Assembly (NCBI RefSeq): GCF_021869765.1
Contig: NZ_CP084580.1
Span: 806,001 to 870,000 of the forward strand
Length of the DNA: 64,000 nucleotides
Direction: 5' to 3'
From: Chryseobacterium sp. MEBOG06
GTDB taxonomy: Bacteria > Bacteroidota > Bacteroidia > Flavobacteriales > Weeksellaceae
In this document: piece by piece, positions 53,943 through 63,917 of the stretch
How the letters are laid out: each line of letters starts with the position of its first letter
How positions within the stretch are numbered: the stretch's first letter is position 1
Translations under genes and position numbers: made by a program
The notes under the pieces: generated by a model
Told to the model about the DNA's origin: nothing
The model's database searches: none
The model's input: only the letters and a program-made list of their open reading frames with translations

Positions 53943-54381
53943 AGAATTTCTGAACGTAATAGTAGCAGATAACGATGAAAACACTTTAATTTTTTTTAAA
54001 AATATATTAAAAGAGCTAAAAGTCTCTATAAAAGTTCAGTGCTTCAGCAACGGAAACAGTTTGATGGAATATTTGAATAATGATGATGCTGTAGTTCCGG
54101 AGATCGTTTTTATGAGATACACACTTCCCGGAAAAGATAGTATGGAATGCCTGGATGAAATGGGCTTGAATTTAAAGTTTAGCAACATGGTAAAAGCGGT
54201 ATTTTCTGACCCGATCCCGGAAATAGAAATTGAAGATATCTTTGTGAAAGGAGCTAATATTTATATGAGAAAACCGGAGTCTTTTGAGACATTTAAGAAG
54301 GTGCTTACTGACATTATTACGATTAATTGGCAGTATTATACCTCAGGACTTAATAAAGAAAACTTCATCCTAAAAGTGTGA
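53935..54381 (+). CDS. Receiver-like protein lacking the phosphoacceptor
   Basis: 148 aa with a CheY-like fold. The acidic pocket ('VADNDEN', Asp12/Asp14) and late Lys ('YMRKPESF') are present, but the phosphoacceptor position in 'PEIVFMRYTLPGKD' is Arg61, not Asp. It therefore cannot be phosphorylated in the normal way. Probably a protein-binding pseudo-receiver that works with the AraC protein it overlaps. Confidence 0.85.
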   Translation: MNKEFLNVIVADNDENTLIFFKNILKELKVSIKVQCFSNGNSLMEYLNNDDAVVPEIVFMRYTLPGKDSMECLDEMGLNLKFSNMVKAVFSDPIPEIEIEDIFVKGANIYMRKPESFETFKKVLTDIITINWQYYTSGLNKENFILKV

Positions 54382-54957
54382 TTATTAGAGACTTTTTTTG
54401 TTTTTTTTAAATAAAAATAAGGTTGTATTTGTTACATGCTATTCACAGATAGGTGATAATTTTATAACTAATAGTTAAAATAATATAAAATAGAATTCAA
54501 TTAATAGTGTGACATTTGTAAAAGTAAACTCAGCGACACAAATTTAACTATATAGAAAGAAGATACAGGTGAATGAGAAGTAATTGTTTCTAAAAAAATA
54601 AGATTATATAAATCACGATGTTAGTTAACAAAATGAATTATGTTAATTTCCAATTTTAAAGCATAGAAGATCTTTAAACAAAACGGTACAATCATGAAAA
54701 CTCAAAGCAGGTGGAGGTATTTTTATTCGTTTCATTCCCTCATCTCCATCTGACCACAGTTAGTTTTTATAATAAGCAAGTTGGAAAAATAATTCATTTT
54801 GTTTTTTATAATTTATTTTAATAGTTTATGGTTTAGCATATTCAAATCATATAAATATTTTCACACCACATCACAAAATATTAAGCCTGAACTATTAAAA
54901 TAAATTTTTAAAACAGATCAAAAGTAATTTCTTCTAAATAACAGTTTTATAAGGGGA
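54382..54957 (+). other. Long A/T-rich intergenic region with orphan transcript signals
   Basis: About 575 nt without a clear gene. A 19-codon frame (54694-54753, start 'MKTQSRWRYFYSF') has many aromatic residues. A strong plus-strand terminator follows at 54958, yet no plus gene precedes it within 570 nt. The region may encode a small RNA or a long 3' UTR of the AraC/receiver pair. The only promoter-like box noted is ACATTTG near 54513. Confidence 0.45.
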
Positions 54958-54987
54958 CCGCAGGGAAATTTTTCTGCGGTTTTTTTT
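54958..54987 (+). terminator. Orphan plus-strand terminator
   Basis: CCGCAG / CTGCGG stem, 10-nt loop, and T8 on the plus strand. It overlaps the 3' end of the convergent recG gene (stop at 54986). Confidence 0.82.
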
Positions 54988-57073
54988 ATGATATTTTACT
55001 CCACTTATTTTTTCCTTTGTAATATCTTATATAGTAATTTTTGATAACCATATTATCAGGTCTGGACAGTATTGGATCGGCTTCCAGAATTCTTTCTACC
55101 GTGTTTTTTGTTGTTTTAATGATTGCTGAATCATTAATAAGATCAAGCCTTTTAAAATCTACCACACCACTTTGCTGTGTTCCCAGAATATCTCCGGGAC
55201 CACGGAGCTGCATATCCACTTCAGAAATCTTAAAGCCATCATTGGTTTCCGTCATTGTCTTGATGCGGGTTCTGCTTTCCTTAGATAATTTATCAGAAGT
55301 CATCAGGATGCAGTAGCTTTGCTCAGCACCCCTTCCTACACGTCCTCTGAGCTGGTGGAGTTGTGAAAGACCAAATCTTTCAGAGCTTTCAATAACCATG
55401 ACAGAAGCATTGGGAACGTTCACTCCAACTTCAATAACTGTAGTGGCAACCATAATTTCAGCTTTTCCGGAAGCAAAATAAGCCATTGCTGCATCTTTTT
55501 CGTCCGGTTTCATTTTCCCGTGAAGCATCGTCACACTATAGTCGGAGAAATAATCCATAACGTGCTCCAGTCCCTCCATCAGATTTTTATAATCTAAAGT
55601 TTCGGACTCTTCAATAAGAGGATATACAAAATAAGCCTGTCTCCCTTTTTTTATTTCATCTTTACAGAAATTGTAAACATACAGTCTGTCTTTTTCACGT
55701 CTGTGAGCCGTGATGATAGGTTTTCTTCCCACCGGCATCTCATCAATAACAGAAACATCGAGATCAGAATAAAAACTCATTGCCAATGTCCTCGGAATAG
55801 GAGTGGCTGTCATCACCAGGATATGTGGAGGAATTTTATTTTTAGCCCAAAGTTTAGCCCGTTGAGCAACCCCAAATCGATGCTGCTCATCAATAATAGC
55901 TAAGCCAAGGTTTTTAAATTTAACTTTATCCTCTAATACAGCATGGGTACCCACTAAGATAGAAAGACTGCCATTTTCAAGCTCTTCATGAATTACTCTT
56001 CTCGCTGCAGCTTTGGTTGAGCCTGTAAGCAACCGTACATTGATGTCCGTTCTTTCCAGCAATTCTTTAATCCCATTATAATGCTGCTGGGCAAGAATCT
56101 CTGTAGGAGCCATTATACAGCTCTGAAAACCATTGTCCATGGCGATAAGCATTGTAAGCAGGGCTACCATTGTTTTTCCTGAACCTACATCTCCTTGCAA
56201 AAGCCTGTTCATCTGAATAGGCCTTTTCATATCCATTCGGATTTCCTTTAAAACCCTTTTCTGAGCATTGGTAAGCTCAAAAGGAAGTTCGTTTTCATAA
56301 AAATTATTGAAATGATCGCCAATTATAGGGAAAGGGTTACCATAAGACTGAGTTTTATGATGAAGCTTTTTTAAGCCATAGCCCAGTTGGAAAAAAAATG
56401 ACTCTTCAAATTTTAAGCGGTAATCTGCTTTGTCAAAATGCTCCATATCTTTTGGAAAATGGACATTGAGGAAAGCATGTGGCCTGGACATGAACTTGAA
56501 GGTTTTCATCATGTAATCAGGGAAATTTTCCTCAATGAGGTTTGGGATTTCCTTACAGATATTTCTTAGAGCATTCTGAAAGAATCTTTGATTGAGTCCT
56601 CTTTTGGTTAGTTTTTCAGAACTTGGATAAATAGGTTTCAGACGGGTATCCCCCTCTTTATTTTCTTCTGCTTCTATTTCCGGATGAGGCATAGAAAACT
56701 GACGGTTGAAAACATTGATCTTTCCAAAAATATAAACTTCCCGGTTTATAGGGAGCTGTTCCTTCAGCCATTTTGAATACTGAAACCATACCAGATCTAA
56801 ACTGCCGGTTTCATCATTGAATTTGGCTGACAGTCTTTTGGTTTTTCCGGTCTGGATTTCCTGTACCTGTGTTATTTTTCCCTTTAATTGTATTTCCTGG
56901 GCACTTTCTTCTTTAAGCTGGGAGACTGTATAGAGTTTGCTTTTATCCAGATAGCGGATAGGATAGAAGTTAAGCATATCTTCTACTGTGGATAGGCCCA
57001 ACACACTTTTGATGAGTTTAGCTCTTTCCGGACCTATTCCTTTTACGTATTCTATGGAGGTTTCTAATGTCAT
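54986..57073 (-). CDS. recG: ATP-dependent DNA helicase RecG
   Basis: 695 aa, full length. N-terminal wedge/OB domain ('YVKGIGPERAKLIKSVLGL'), Walker A 'GDVGSGKTMVALL' and DExH-type 'IIDEQHRFG', then motif III 'VMTATPIPRTLAM' and motif VI 'QLRGRVGRG'. Reverses stalled forks and branch-migrates Holliday junctions. Monocistronic or read through from the thioredoxin-like gene; a hairpin at 57157 separates them. Confidence 0.95.
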   Translation of the reverse strand: MTLETSIEYVKGIGPERAKLIKSVLGLSTVEDMLNFYPIRYLDKSKLYTVSQLKEESAQEIQLKGKITQVQEIQTGKTKRLSAKFNDETGSLDLVWFQYSKWLKEQLPINREVYIFGKINVFNRQFSMPHPEIEAEENKEGDTRLKPIYPSSEKLTKRGLNQRFFQNALRNICKEIPNLIEENFPDYMMKTFKFMSRPHAFLNVHFPKDMEHFDKADYRLKFEESFFFQLGYGLKKLHHKTQSYGNPFPIIGDHFNNFYENELPFELTNAQKRVLKEIRMDMKRPIQMNRLLQGDVGSGKTMVALLTMLIAMDNGFQSCIMAPTEILAQQHYNGIKELLERTDINVRLLTGSTKAAARRVIHEELENGSLSILVGTHAVLEDKVKFKNLGLAIIDEQHRFGVAQRAKLWAKNKIPPHILVMTATPIPRTLAMSFYSDLDVSVIDEMPVGRKPIITAHRREKDRLYVYNFCKDEIKKGRQAYFVYPLIEESETLDYKNLMEGLEHVMDYFSDYSVTMLHGKMKPDEKDAAMAYFASGKAEIMVATTVIEVGVNVPNASVMVIESSERFGLSQLHQLRGRVGRGAEQSYCILMTSDKLSKESRTRIKTMTETNDGFKISEVDMQLRGPGDILGTQQSGVVDFKRLDLINDSAIIKTTKNTVERILEADPILSRPDNMVIKNYYIRYYKGKNKWSKIS

Positions 57074-57156
57074 TTGAAAAACGAGCCCTAATTTCGGTAA
57101 AATAGCTGGAATTTGAAATTTTTATTTCTGGAAAATTATTTTTTTTTGGATATAGT

Positions 57157-57183
57157 AAAGGCTTTCAGAATATGAAAGCCTTT
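57157..57183 (-). terminator. Terminator of the thioredoxin-like gene
   Basis: AAAGGCTTTC / GAAAGCCTTT, 10 bp, 7-nt loop, 9 nt after the stop at 57192. The minus-strand T-run is short. Confidence 0.7.
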
Positions 57184-57191
57184 GTATTAAT

Positions 57192-57725
57192 TTAATCTTT
57201 GATTTTAGATTTGAATTTTTTCTGGTAATCTTCCCATTGCTCTCTGGTTCGGATCTTTTTAAATAAATCCTTGGAGATAAGTTCCAGGTAAGGCTCCAGT
57301 TCTTTTGCTGAAAGTTCTCCCTGAAGAATGGTGATCGGATCACCGTTTTCATCCAGAAAAACTGTACTTGGAACAGCTCCTACATTCATATACTGGGTAA
57401 ACTCATGCAGTGCATTCTTTCCTTTTTTATGTTCTGTATTAGGATTGGAAAATGTTCTTCCAAAAATCTCAATTGCTTTTTTTTCTTCAGCATTAAATTT
57501 TACAGGATAGTAATTGTCATTTAAAATCTGGGCAATCACGTGATGTCCATATGTTTTTTTGTCCATGATCTTGCATGGACCGCACCAGTCTGCATAAAAA
57601 TCGATGAGGATTTTTTTTGGATTTTCTTTCTGAGCCTTTAATGCTTCTTCAATAGTCATCCATTTAACCTGTGCAAAACTGAAATTTAGTAATAACAAAA
57701 GTACTATGCTTAAAACTTTCTTCAT
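57192..57725 (-). CDS. Exported thioredoxin-family protein
   Basis: 177 aa. Signal peptide (1-18), then a thioredoxin fold with the redox pair Cys48/Cys51 in 'DWCGPCK'. The cis-proline loop is 'VGAVPSTVFLDENGDP'. The inserted 'NTEHKKGKNALHEFTQYMN' region resembles DUF255/thioredoxin-like 'SoxW-type' proteins. It probably reduces or makes disulfides in the periplasm. Starts 42 nt downstream of the POT transporter stop on the same strand. Confidence 0.9.
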   Translation of the reverse strand: MKKVLSIVLLLLLNFSFAQVKWMTIEEALKAQKENPKKILIDFYADWCGPCKIMDKKTYGHHVIAQILNDNYYPVKFNAEEKKAIEIFGRTFSNPNTEHKKGKNALHEFTQYMNVGAVPSTVFLDENGDPITILQGELSAKELEPYLELISKDLFKKIRTREQWEDYQKKFKSKIKD

Positions 57726-57766
57726 ATTGTGATTTTATGTAAAAATAAGCATAATTACTTATTTTA

Positions 57767-59278
57767 TTATTTTACATCCTGCATTAATTTTTTCACGTAC
57801 GGAGATATCAAAATTAATACCACTCCGGCAATTACAGCGTATAATCCCAATTGTTTATATCCATCAGTATAAGTGATCAATTCATCATAGTTGGTAGAAC
57901 CTTCTTTTGCCGTAGCAAGACTGGCCCCAATGATCCCTGCCACATACTGTCCATAAGCGGAAGCAAGGAACCACATTCCCATCATCATTCCCTGAAGATT
58001 CTTAGTGGAAAGTTTGGTCATGATAGATAATCCGATAGGAGAGAGGCATAGCTCACCCAAAGTGATGATTAATAGTGCTATGGTAAAGAAATTCAATGAA
58101 GTAATCCCCTGAAGGTCGGCAAATAGGCGGGTTGCAAATAAAACATAATATCCTAATCCCAGAAAGATAAATCCTAATCCGAATTTGATAATGGTATTCG
58201 GTTCTATTTTTCTTTTATTCAGCCAGATCCATAGAAGCCCGATAAGTGGAGCTAAGAAAATAATGAAAAATGCACCTCCTGAATTATTAACACCGTTCGG
58301 GTCTAGGCCAAAAAGATCTTTATTTAGGTTTTTAGCAGCGAAAATACTTAAAGAACCGCCACTTTGTTCATAAATTCCCCAGAATACGATGGAGAATATA
58401 ATGAAAACCAATGCCGCCCAAAGTTTCTTACGCTCTGATGCAGTCACTTTGGACATTTCGTAGAATAAATAAATTAAGGTCAATGGCCCGATAGTCCACA
58501 TAAAATAATCGGTATATTCTGTTTTGGCTACCATTGTCATGATAATAGGTACAAACACCAGAGACAGAACATAAACTCCATATTCCTGCCATTTTGGAAT
58601 GGGTGCTGCTTTGGTTTCTGCTAAAGGATGTCCAGGCTGTAACCCAATAGTTCCCAGCCTTCTTTGCGTGAATATAAAGTTAATAAGGCTTACCACCATC
58701 ACTATTGCAGCCAATCCAAAAGCAATATGCCATCTCATTTCTTCTGCGATAATTTTATTAAGGAATTCTCCTTTACCAATGGCAATACATAAATAACCTC
58801 CTAGTAACGCGCCCAGGTTAATTCCTGCATAGAAAAGGGAAAAACCAGCATCAGCTCTGGAATCATTAGGTTTATAAAGCTGGCCAACCATTGATGAAAT
58901 ATTAGGCTTAAAGAAACCTGTTCCTACAACGGTAAATGAAATTCCCAGAAAAAAGAATTTATGAGGATCTGTGGCAAGAATTAAACTTCCTACAATCATC
59001 AGAAGACCTCCCCAGAACAGGGATTTTCTGAATCCTAAAATTTTATCTGCAAAAAGACCTCCTATGAAAGTAAATGCATAAACAAAAGCCTGTGTGGCTC
59101 CATACTGAAGGTTAGCTTCTTTTTCATGGAAATTAAGCTGTGAGATCATAAAGAAAACCAGCATTCCACGCATTCCGTAGAAACAGAAGCGTTCCCACAT
59201 TTCAGAGAAAAATAGACTCCAGATCTGCCTAGGGTATTTTCCTTTGAAATTTTGTATTTCATCTAAAGTTAAGCTCAT
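57767..59278 (-). CDS. POT-family peptide transporter (first of three)
   Basis: 503 aa, about 12-14 membrane helices. The signatures of proton-coupled oligopeptide transporters are present: 'FFSEMWERFCFYGMRGMLVF' (ExxER variant) and 'FYAGINLGALLGGYL', 'LCLSPIGLSIMTKL'. Imports di- and tripeptides with protons. One of three POT genes on the same strand here, interrupted by a nuclease gene. Confidence 0.93.
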   Translation of the reverse strand: MSLTLDEIQNFKGKYPRQIWSLFFSEMWERFCFYGMRGMLVFFMISQLNFHEKEANLQYGATQAFVYAFTFIGGLFADKILGFRKSLFWGGLLMIVGSLILATDPHKFFFLGISFTVVGTGFFKPNISSMVGQLYKPNDSRADAGFSLFYAGINLGALLGGYLCIAIGKGEFLNKIIAEEMRWHIAFGLAAIVMVVSLINFIFTQRRLGTIGLQPGHPLAETKAAPIPKWQEYGVYVLSLVFVPIIMTMVAKTEYTDYFMWTIGPLTLIYLFYEMSKVTASERKKLWAALVFIIFSIVFWGIYEQSGGSLSIFAAKNLNKDLFGLDPNGVNNSGGAFFIIFLAPLIGLLWIWLNKRKIEPNTIIKFGLGFIFLGLGYYVLFATRLFADLQGITSLNFFTIALLIITLGELCLSPIGLSIMTKLSTKNLQGMMMGMWFLASAYGQYVAGIIGASLATAKEGSTNYDELITYTDGYKQLGLYAVIAGVVLILISPYVKKLMQDVK

Positions 59279-59295
59279 AATGATATATGATTGTT

Positions 59296-60289
59296 TTAAT
59301 TAGGGTTTTTATCTTTCTGATCCAGTTCAAAACGGATTCTGTCCTGGTCAATAATTTGTTTTAATTCTTCTTCTTTTGGGAGGTACAGCAGGTATTTGCT
59401 TGCAAATAAATTGTTTTTTATCATTCAAGACAGAATATTTTACAATAGTTTCATCTTTTTCTGAACATAATAAAATTCCAATGGTTGGGTTATCCGCTTC
59501 ACCACGTTTCAGATCATCATACATTTTTACATACATATCAATTTGTCCAATATCCTGATGCGAAAGTTTCCCGGTTTTTAGATCGATGATGATAAAGCAT
59601 TTCAATATGTAATTATAAAAGATAAGACCACTATAGAATTCTGAGGTGTCCGTTGAAATATGTTGTTGTTTGGCTACGAATGCAAACCCTTTTCCAAGTT
59701 CCAGTAAAAACTTTTGAATATGATTGATGATGGCTGTTTCAATTTCTTTTTCTGAAAACTGTTCATCAGCTTTTAATCCTAGAAACTCAAAAATATAAGG
59801 ATCTTTTAAAACACTGTGAATACTTTCTGTGGAAGATCTTTTATGTTCTAAAACCCCCTCGTAAGCTAGAGAATTAATCTGTCTTTTCAAATCTCTGTAG
59901 TTCCAGTTATTTTGAACGGATTCATTGATGTAATAATTTATTTTTTCAGCATTGTCAAGCCTAATCAATAATCTATAATGAGTCCAACTCAATTCGTGAC
60001 GCAATGCGTCACATATTGGAAATGCATGATAAAAGGAGCGCATATTTCTTAAGTTACTTTCATCAAAACCTTTTCCAAATTCTAAAGTAAGTTTTTGAGA
60101 AAGATTCTTTAGAATATATTTTCCATATTCTGCGCGTTCTTTTCCCTCTTGTTCATCTTCAACAATCAATTTTCCGATCTGCCAATAGGTGAGTAGTAGA
60201 GTAGAATTCGCAATTCGAAAAACTTTTTCGCGCGACTGTCTAATAATTTCCTTTACGGATTGGAATAAAGAATCTTCGGAAATTTCCAT
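59296..60289 (-). CDS. PDDEXK nuclease, YhcG/DUF1016 type, C-terminus frameshifted
   Basis: The in-frame product from 60289 ends early at 59348 (313 aa). N-terminal DUF1016 helix domain ('LLTYWQIGKLIVEDEQ') and C-terminal PDDEXK domain ('FYSGLIFYNYILKCFIIIDLKTG', with D-L-K as the DxK part) are intact. At the A6 run near 59425 a change of one base moves to a frame that reads 'NNLFASKYLLYLPKEEELK' and ends at 59296, the normal family ending. So the gene has a +1-type slip (one extra A). YhcG-type nucleases act with R-M and recombination systems or as defence proteins. No partner is nearby. Confidence 0.85.
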
Positions 60290-60302
60290 CGTACGAAAAT
60301 AA

Positions 60303-60330
60303 AAAAAACCTCTGACTTAGCAGAGGTTTT
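60303..60330 (-). terminator. Terminator of the second POT gene
   Basis: AAAACCTCTG / CAGAGGTTTT, 10 bp, and on the minus strand a T8 run. It lies 21 nt after the stop at 60351 and directly upstream of the nuclease gene. Confidence 0.88.
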
Positions 60331-60350
60331 ATTATATTTTGTTGATACAA

Positions 60351-62105
60351 TTAGTTTACACCATGCATCATCTTCTTTAAGATAGGTGAAATTAAACCTA
60401 AAATGACAGCTGCGATACCACAAAGTACAACAAATACCATGAAGAATTCAAATAGATTATGGATCTCAAATCCTGCAAATGTAGGATTGTGTAATGGTAA
60501 CTGAGCTTTATCAAAAGCTGCCACCTGATCCGCAGTCAGGGTTACTTTTTTATCTAAAACATCCTGAAGATTGACTCCCATTTCCTGTGCTTTTGTGAAT
60601 TTATCACCTGTTGCAGGGATCAAAGCTCCCAATGAACCTGCTAAGGCATACCCTGCAGCATTAGAAATAAAGAAAACACCGTATAATAATGAAGCGAATC
60701 TTTTTGGAGCCAGTTTACCAACTAATGATAAACCAATTGGAGAAAGACAAAGCTCACCACATGTCTGAATGAAATATAATAACATTAGCCATTTGATCGC
60801 TAATAGACCAGAGTTTCCTAGATCTTTCACGTTATGGGCAATGATAAAATAAGAAAGCGCGATTAATGCTAATCCCATTGCCTGCTTGAACGGAGACACC
60901 GGTTCTTTGCCTTTTGTTCTTAATTTATCCCATGCTAAACTGAAAGGAACAGCCAATAGAACCACGAAAATTCCATTAAAAATCTGAACCATTGAAGGTG
61001 GCATATTCCATCCGAAGATATTTCTGTCAGTTTGGTTATCTGCGATAAATGTTAATGAAGATCCTGCCTGTTCGAAAGCTGCCCAGAAGAAAATGATAAA
61101 GAATGATACAATATAAATTACCCAGATTCTCTGTCTTTCAATTTTGTTTTCAGCAGAACTCATGATAAGAAAGGCAAGGGAAATACCAGCTGCATAAATA
61201 AAAGGATAAATAATTCCTTTGATTAACTGGCCCATTTCTACTGCTTTGAATCCGAATTCTCCTACCAACAGATATCTGAAAGCGAAGAACAGAATGACAA
61301 ATATTACTCCGGTAATACCTAGAGATATTCCTGAGAATTTTGCTGTTTGTGTTTCTCCTTCTTCAAAGTCTGCACTGGTATTATTTTTTGGTAATCCTCC
61401 GATAGGTCTTCCTTCCGGTGTTACTACATATTTGTTTTTAAGGATAAAGAACGTTACAGTTCCAATTACCATTGCAATAGAAGCTGCTAAGAATCCCCAT
61501 TTGAAAGCAAAAATATCTCTTACTCCAGTGGCTGCATCCTTTACATCACCTACGTAAGGGCAGATAAACTGACCTAAAAATGCTCCGATGTTAATCCCCA
61601 TATAGAAAATGGTAAAAGCAGAATCCAGTTTAGACTTTTCCTGCTTTGGATAAAGACTTCCCACCATTGAAGAAATATTCGGTTTGAAGAATCCATTACC
61701 AAAGATAATAACGAATAAAGCCAGCCACATAATAAGTTTAGCACTTCCTATGTCAGCAGAAAAAGTTGAAGCACTGATAAATAACAAAAACTGCCCAATA
61801 GCCATTAGTGATCCACCAATGATAATTGCATATCTGTTTCCGATATATTTATCAGCAATAAAACCTCCCAAAAGAGGTGTTAAATAACATAAAGCTAGAA
61901 ATCCACCATAGATGATTGCTGCATCAGCTTCTTTTATTAATAAGGAATTTACCATAAAGAGCGTTAAAAGTGCTCTCATCCCATAAAAGTTGAAACGCTC
62001 CCACATTTCTGTTCCGAAAAGAACCCATAATCCTTTAGGGTGCCTGGAACTCTTATTCTCTACAAATTCATCCGGTTTCGGACTCAATGCTTCAATATTA
62101 TCCAT
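60351..62105 (-). CDS. POT-family peptide transporter (second of three)
   Basis: 584 aa with 12-14 membrane helices. 'FGTEMWERFNFYGMRALLTL' near residue 30, 'GGFIADKYIGNRYAIIIGG', 'FYMGINIGAFLGQFICPY', and 'GELCLSPIGLSLVGKLAP'. A ~60-residue periplasmic or cytoplasmic insert lies near the end (about 500-540, 'DKFTKAQEMGVNLQDVLD'). Likely oligopeptide/H+ symport. Own terminator. Confidence 0.93.
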   Translation of the reverse strand: MDNIEALSPKPDEFVENKSSRHPKGLWVLFGTEMWERFNFYGMRALLTLFMVNSLLIKEADAAIIYGGFLALCYLTPLLGGFIADKYIGNRYAIIIGGSLMAIGQFLLFISASTFSADIGSAKLIMWLALFVIIFGNGFFKPNISSMVGSLYPKQEKSKLDSAFTIFYMGINIGAFLGQFICPYVGDVKDAATGVRDIFAFKWGFLAASIAMVIGTVTFFILKNKYVVTPEGRPIGGLPKNNTSADFEEGETQTAKFSGISLGITGVIFVILFFAFRYLLVGEFGFKAVEMGQLIKGIIYPFIYAAGISLAFLIMSSAENKIERQRIWVIYIVSFFIIFFWAAFEQAGSSLTFIADNQTDRNIFGWNMPPSMVQIFNGIFVVLLAVPFSLAWDKLRTKGKEPVSPFKQAMGLALIALSYFIIAHNVKDLGNSGLLAIKWLMLLYFIQTCGELCLSPIGLSLVGKLAPKRFASLLYGVFFISNAAGYALAGSLGALIPATGDKFTKAQEMGVNLQDVLDKKVTLTADQVAAFDKAQLPLHNPTFAGFEIHNLFEFFMVFVVLCGIAAVILGLISPILKKMMHGVN

Positions 62106-62182
62106 TTCTATTGTTAATTTTTGTTAAGACTGACAAATATAGTTTATTTTGGGTTTTTGGCAAGGTTTTAATTTTATTTTTA

Positions 62183-62214
62183 AATAAAAAAGCTGCGAGG
62201 TACTCCCGCAGCTT
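62183..62214 (-). terminator. Terminator of the third POT gene
   Basis: AAGCTGCG / CGCAGCTT stem with a T-run on the minus strand, 24 nt after the stop at 62238. Confidence 0.87.
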
Positions 62215-62237
62215 GCTAATCTTTATAATATCAAGGA

Positions 62238-63917
62238 TTAATGTCCTTTTTCTCTCATGATTTTATTCAATCTTTTTAACATAGAAAGTCCTAAAAGTGT
62301 CGCGAATATTAACAAAGCGAAGTTCACCAGGAAGTAATTGGTCTTGTTTTCATAATTGTACCATGTACTTGCAAGAATTCCGGAAAGCTTATTTCCCACA
62401 GAGTTGGCAAGGAAGAATCCTCCCATCATCAAAGCTGTAATTCTTGCAGGAGAAAGCTTGGAAACAAAAGAAAGCCCCATTGGAGACAGGCACAATTCTC
62501 CGATGGTAATCACTCCATAACTGGCAACAAGCCATAAAGGAGATACTTTTACAGCTCCGTTATCTCCAGCCATGACAGCTAAAACCATCACCAGACATGA
62601 AAGTCCGGAAATAAATAATCCCAAAACAATCTTGGTAGGCGTCAATGGTTCTTTACCTTTTCTTCTCAGCAGAGCCCAGAATCCGACGATAACCGGGGTA
62701 AGTGCAATCACCCAGAATGGATTGATAGACTGGAATAGTTCCGTATTGTACAGATAAACCTTATTTTCAGGATTTTTCTCAAGGGCAGCACGCTGTTCTG
62801 GAGAAATGTTTTTAAAATAAACATCTTTGCCTATTTCTTTTTTTGTTTCTCCGTTGTCGTCCTTTTGAGATCTGAACTGATTGTCATATACCGGAACTTC
62901 TTTATTTTCGTATCCTTTCCCTTCCACCATATAGATTCCCTCCAACGGCTTTTCAAGGGCAGCAGGGACACTTCTGTCTGTATAATAATTGGCCCATCTT
63001 GTCAATGCTGTACCGTTTTGTTTGAAAACAGCCCAAAAGAACATACTGATCAGGAATACAGAAAGTAATGCTCCGATTGAAGATTTCTCTTCCGGCTTGG
63101 CTTTAAAATAAAGTGAAGCATAGAAATAAATAACGGGTATGCAGGCAAAAATGAATGCATCTGTACTGTCGCTTCCGAATATATTATTAGGGATAAACCA
63201 GCCTAATGCTCCTGCAATGATAGCAGGAACGAATACTTTAAGCATGATTTCAGATAGTTTTGTATCACCTTCCTGTACAGGTTTCATCTGTGCAGCGTGG
63301 ATGTAATGCTTTCTTCCGATGGTGAAAATAACCATCCCGATCAGCATCCCGACTCCCGCAGTGATGAAAGCCTCACCCCAACCGAATTTATTACGCATGA
63401 AAGCAGCAATAATATTACAGATAAATGCCCCGATATTGATTCCCATATAGAAAATATTATATCCGGAATCTTTATTGGCTTTATAAGGTTCTTCAGAATA
63501 AAGATTCCCTAGTAGAGTAGATATAGTAGGTTTAAAGAATCCATTTCCTATAATAATTAATGCCAGAGAGCTATAAAATAAAGGTAAATCTTTAAAGACA
63601 CCCATTCCTATATATCCTGCGGCCATTAGAAAACCTCCAAGATAAATAGATTTAATGTACCCTAAAACGCGGTCTGCTAAAAATCCACCAATGAAAGGGG
63701 TAAGATAAGTCAGAGCAATATAAGTTCCGAAAATATCATCAGCAGTTTTGTCCGGAAGTCCAAGCCCGCCTTTCATACCAGTAGGCTCAATAACATACAG
63801 AACAAAGATTCCAAGAATCAGGTAGTACCCGAAACGCTCCCACATTTCTGTAAAAAAGAGAAAGGGCAGCCCTTTAGGATGTTTAGTCTTCATATATTCA
63901 ATTTTCAAATTTCCCAA
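62238..63917 (-). CDS. POT-family peptide transporter (third of three)
   Basis: 559 aa. 'FFTEMWERFGYYLILGIFVL' at about residues 22-41, 'GGFLADRVLGYIKSIYLGG', 'FYMGINIGAFICNIIAAFM' and 'GELCLSPMGLSFVSKLSP'. A hydrophilic loop of about 85 residues (about 305-390, 'EGKGYENKEVPVYDNQFR') separates the two halves. The frame is open upstream of the ATG at 63899 as well; either start leaves the first helix intact. Possible start at 'MKTKHPKGLPF' (residue 9) is favoured by homologous starts in the neighbouring copies. Confidence 0.92.
   Translation of the reverse strand: MGNLKIEYMKTKHPKGLPFLFFTEMWERFGYYLILGIFVLYVIEPTGMKGGLGLPDKTADDIFGTYIALTYLTPFIGGFLADRVLGYIKSIYLGGFLMAAGYIGMGVFKDLPLFYSSLALIIIGNGFFKPTISTLLGNLYSEEPYKANKDSGYNIFYMGINIGAFICNIIAAFMRNKFGWGEAFITAGVGMLIGMVIFTIGRKHYIHAAQMKPVQEGDTKLSEIMLKVFVPAIIAGALGWFIPNNIFGSDSTDAFIFACIPVIYFYASLYFKAKPEEKSSIGALLSVFLISMFFWAVFKQNGTALTRWANYYTDRSVPAALEKPLEGIYMVEGKGYENKEVPVYDNQFRSQKDDNGETKKEIGKDVYFKNISPEQRAALEKNPENKVYLYNTELFQSINPFWVIALTPVIVGFWALLRRKGKEPLTPTKIVLGLFISGLSCLVMVLAVMAGDNGAVKVSPLWLVASYGVITIGELCLSPMGLSFVSKLSPARITALMMGGFFLANSVGNKLSGILASTWYNYENKTNYFLVNFALLIFATLLGLSMLKRLNKIMREKGH

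Noticed and set aside
57122..57352. Minus-strand 76-codon frame
   Set aside because: Overlaps the thioredoxin-like gene in another frame and its terminator.
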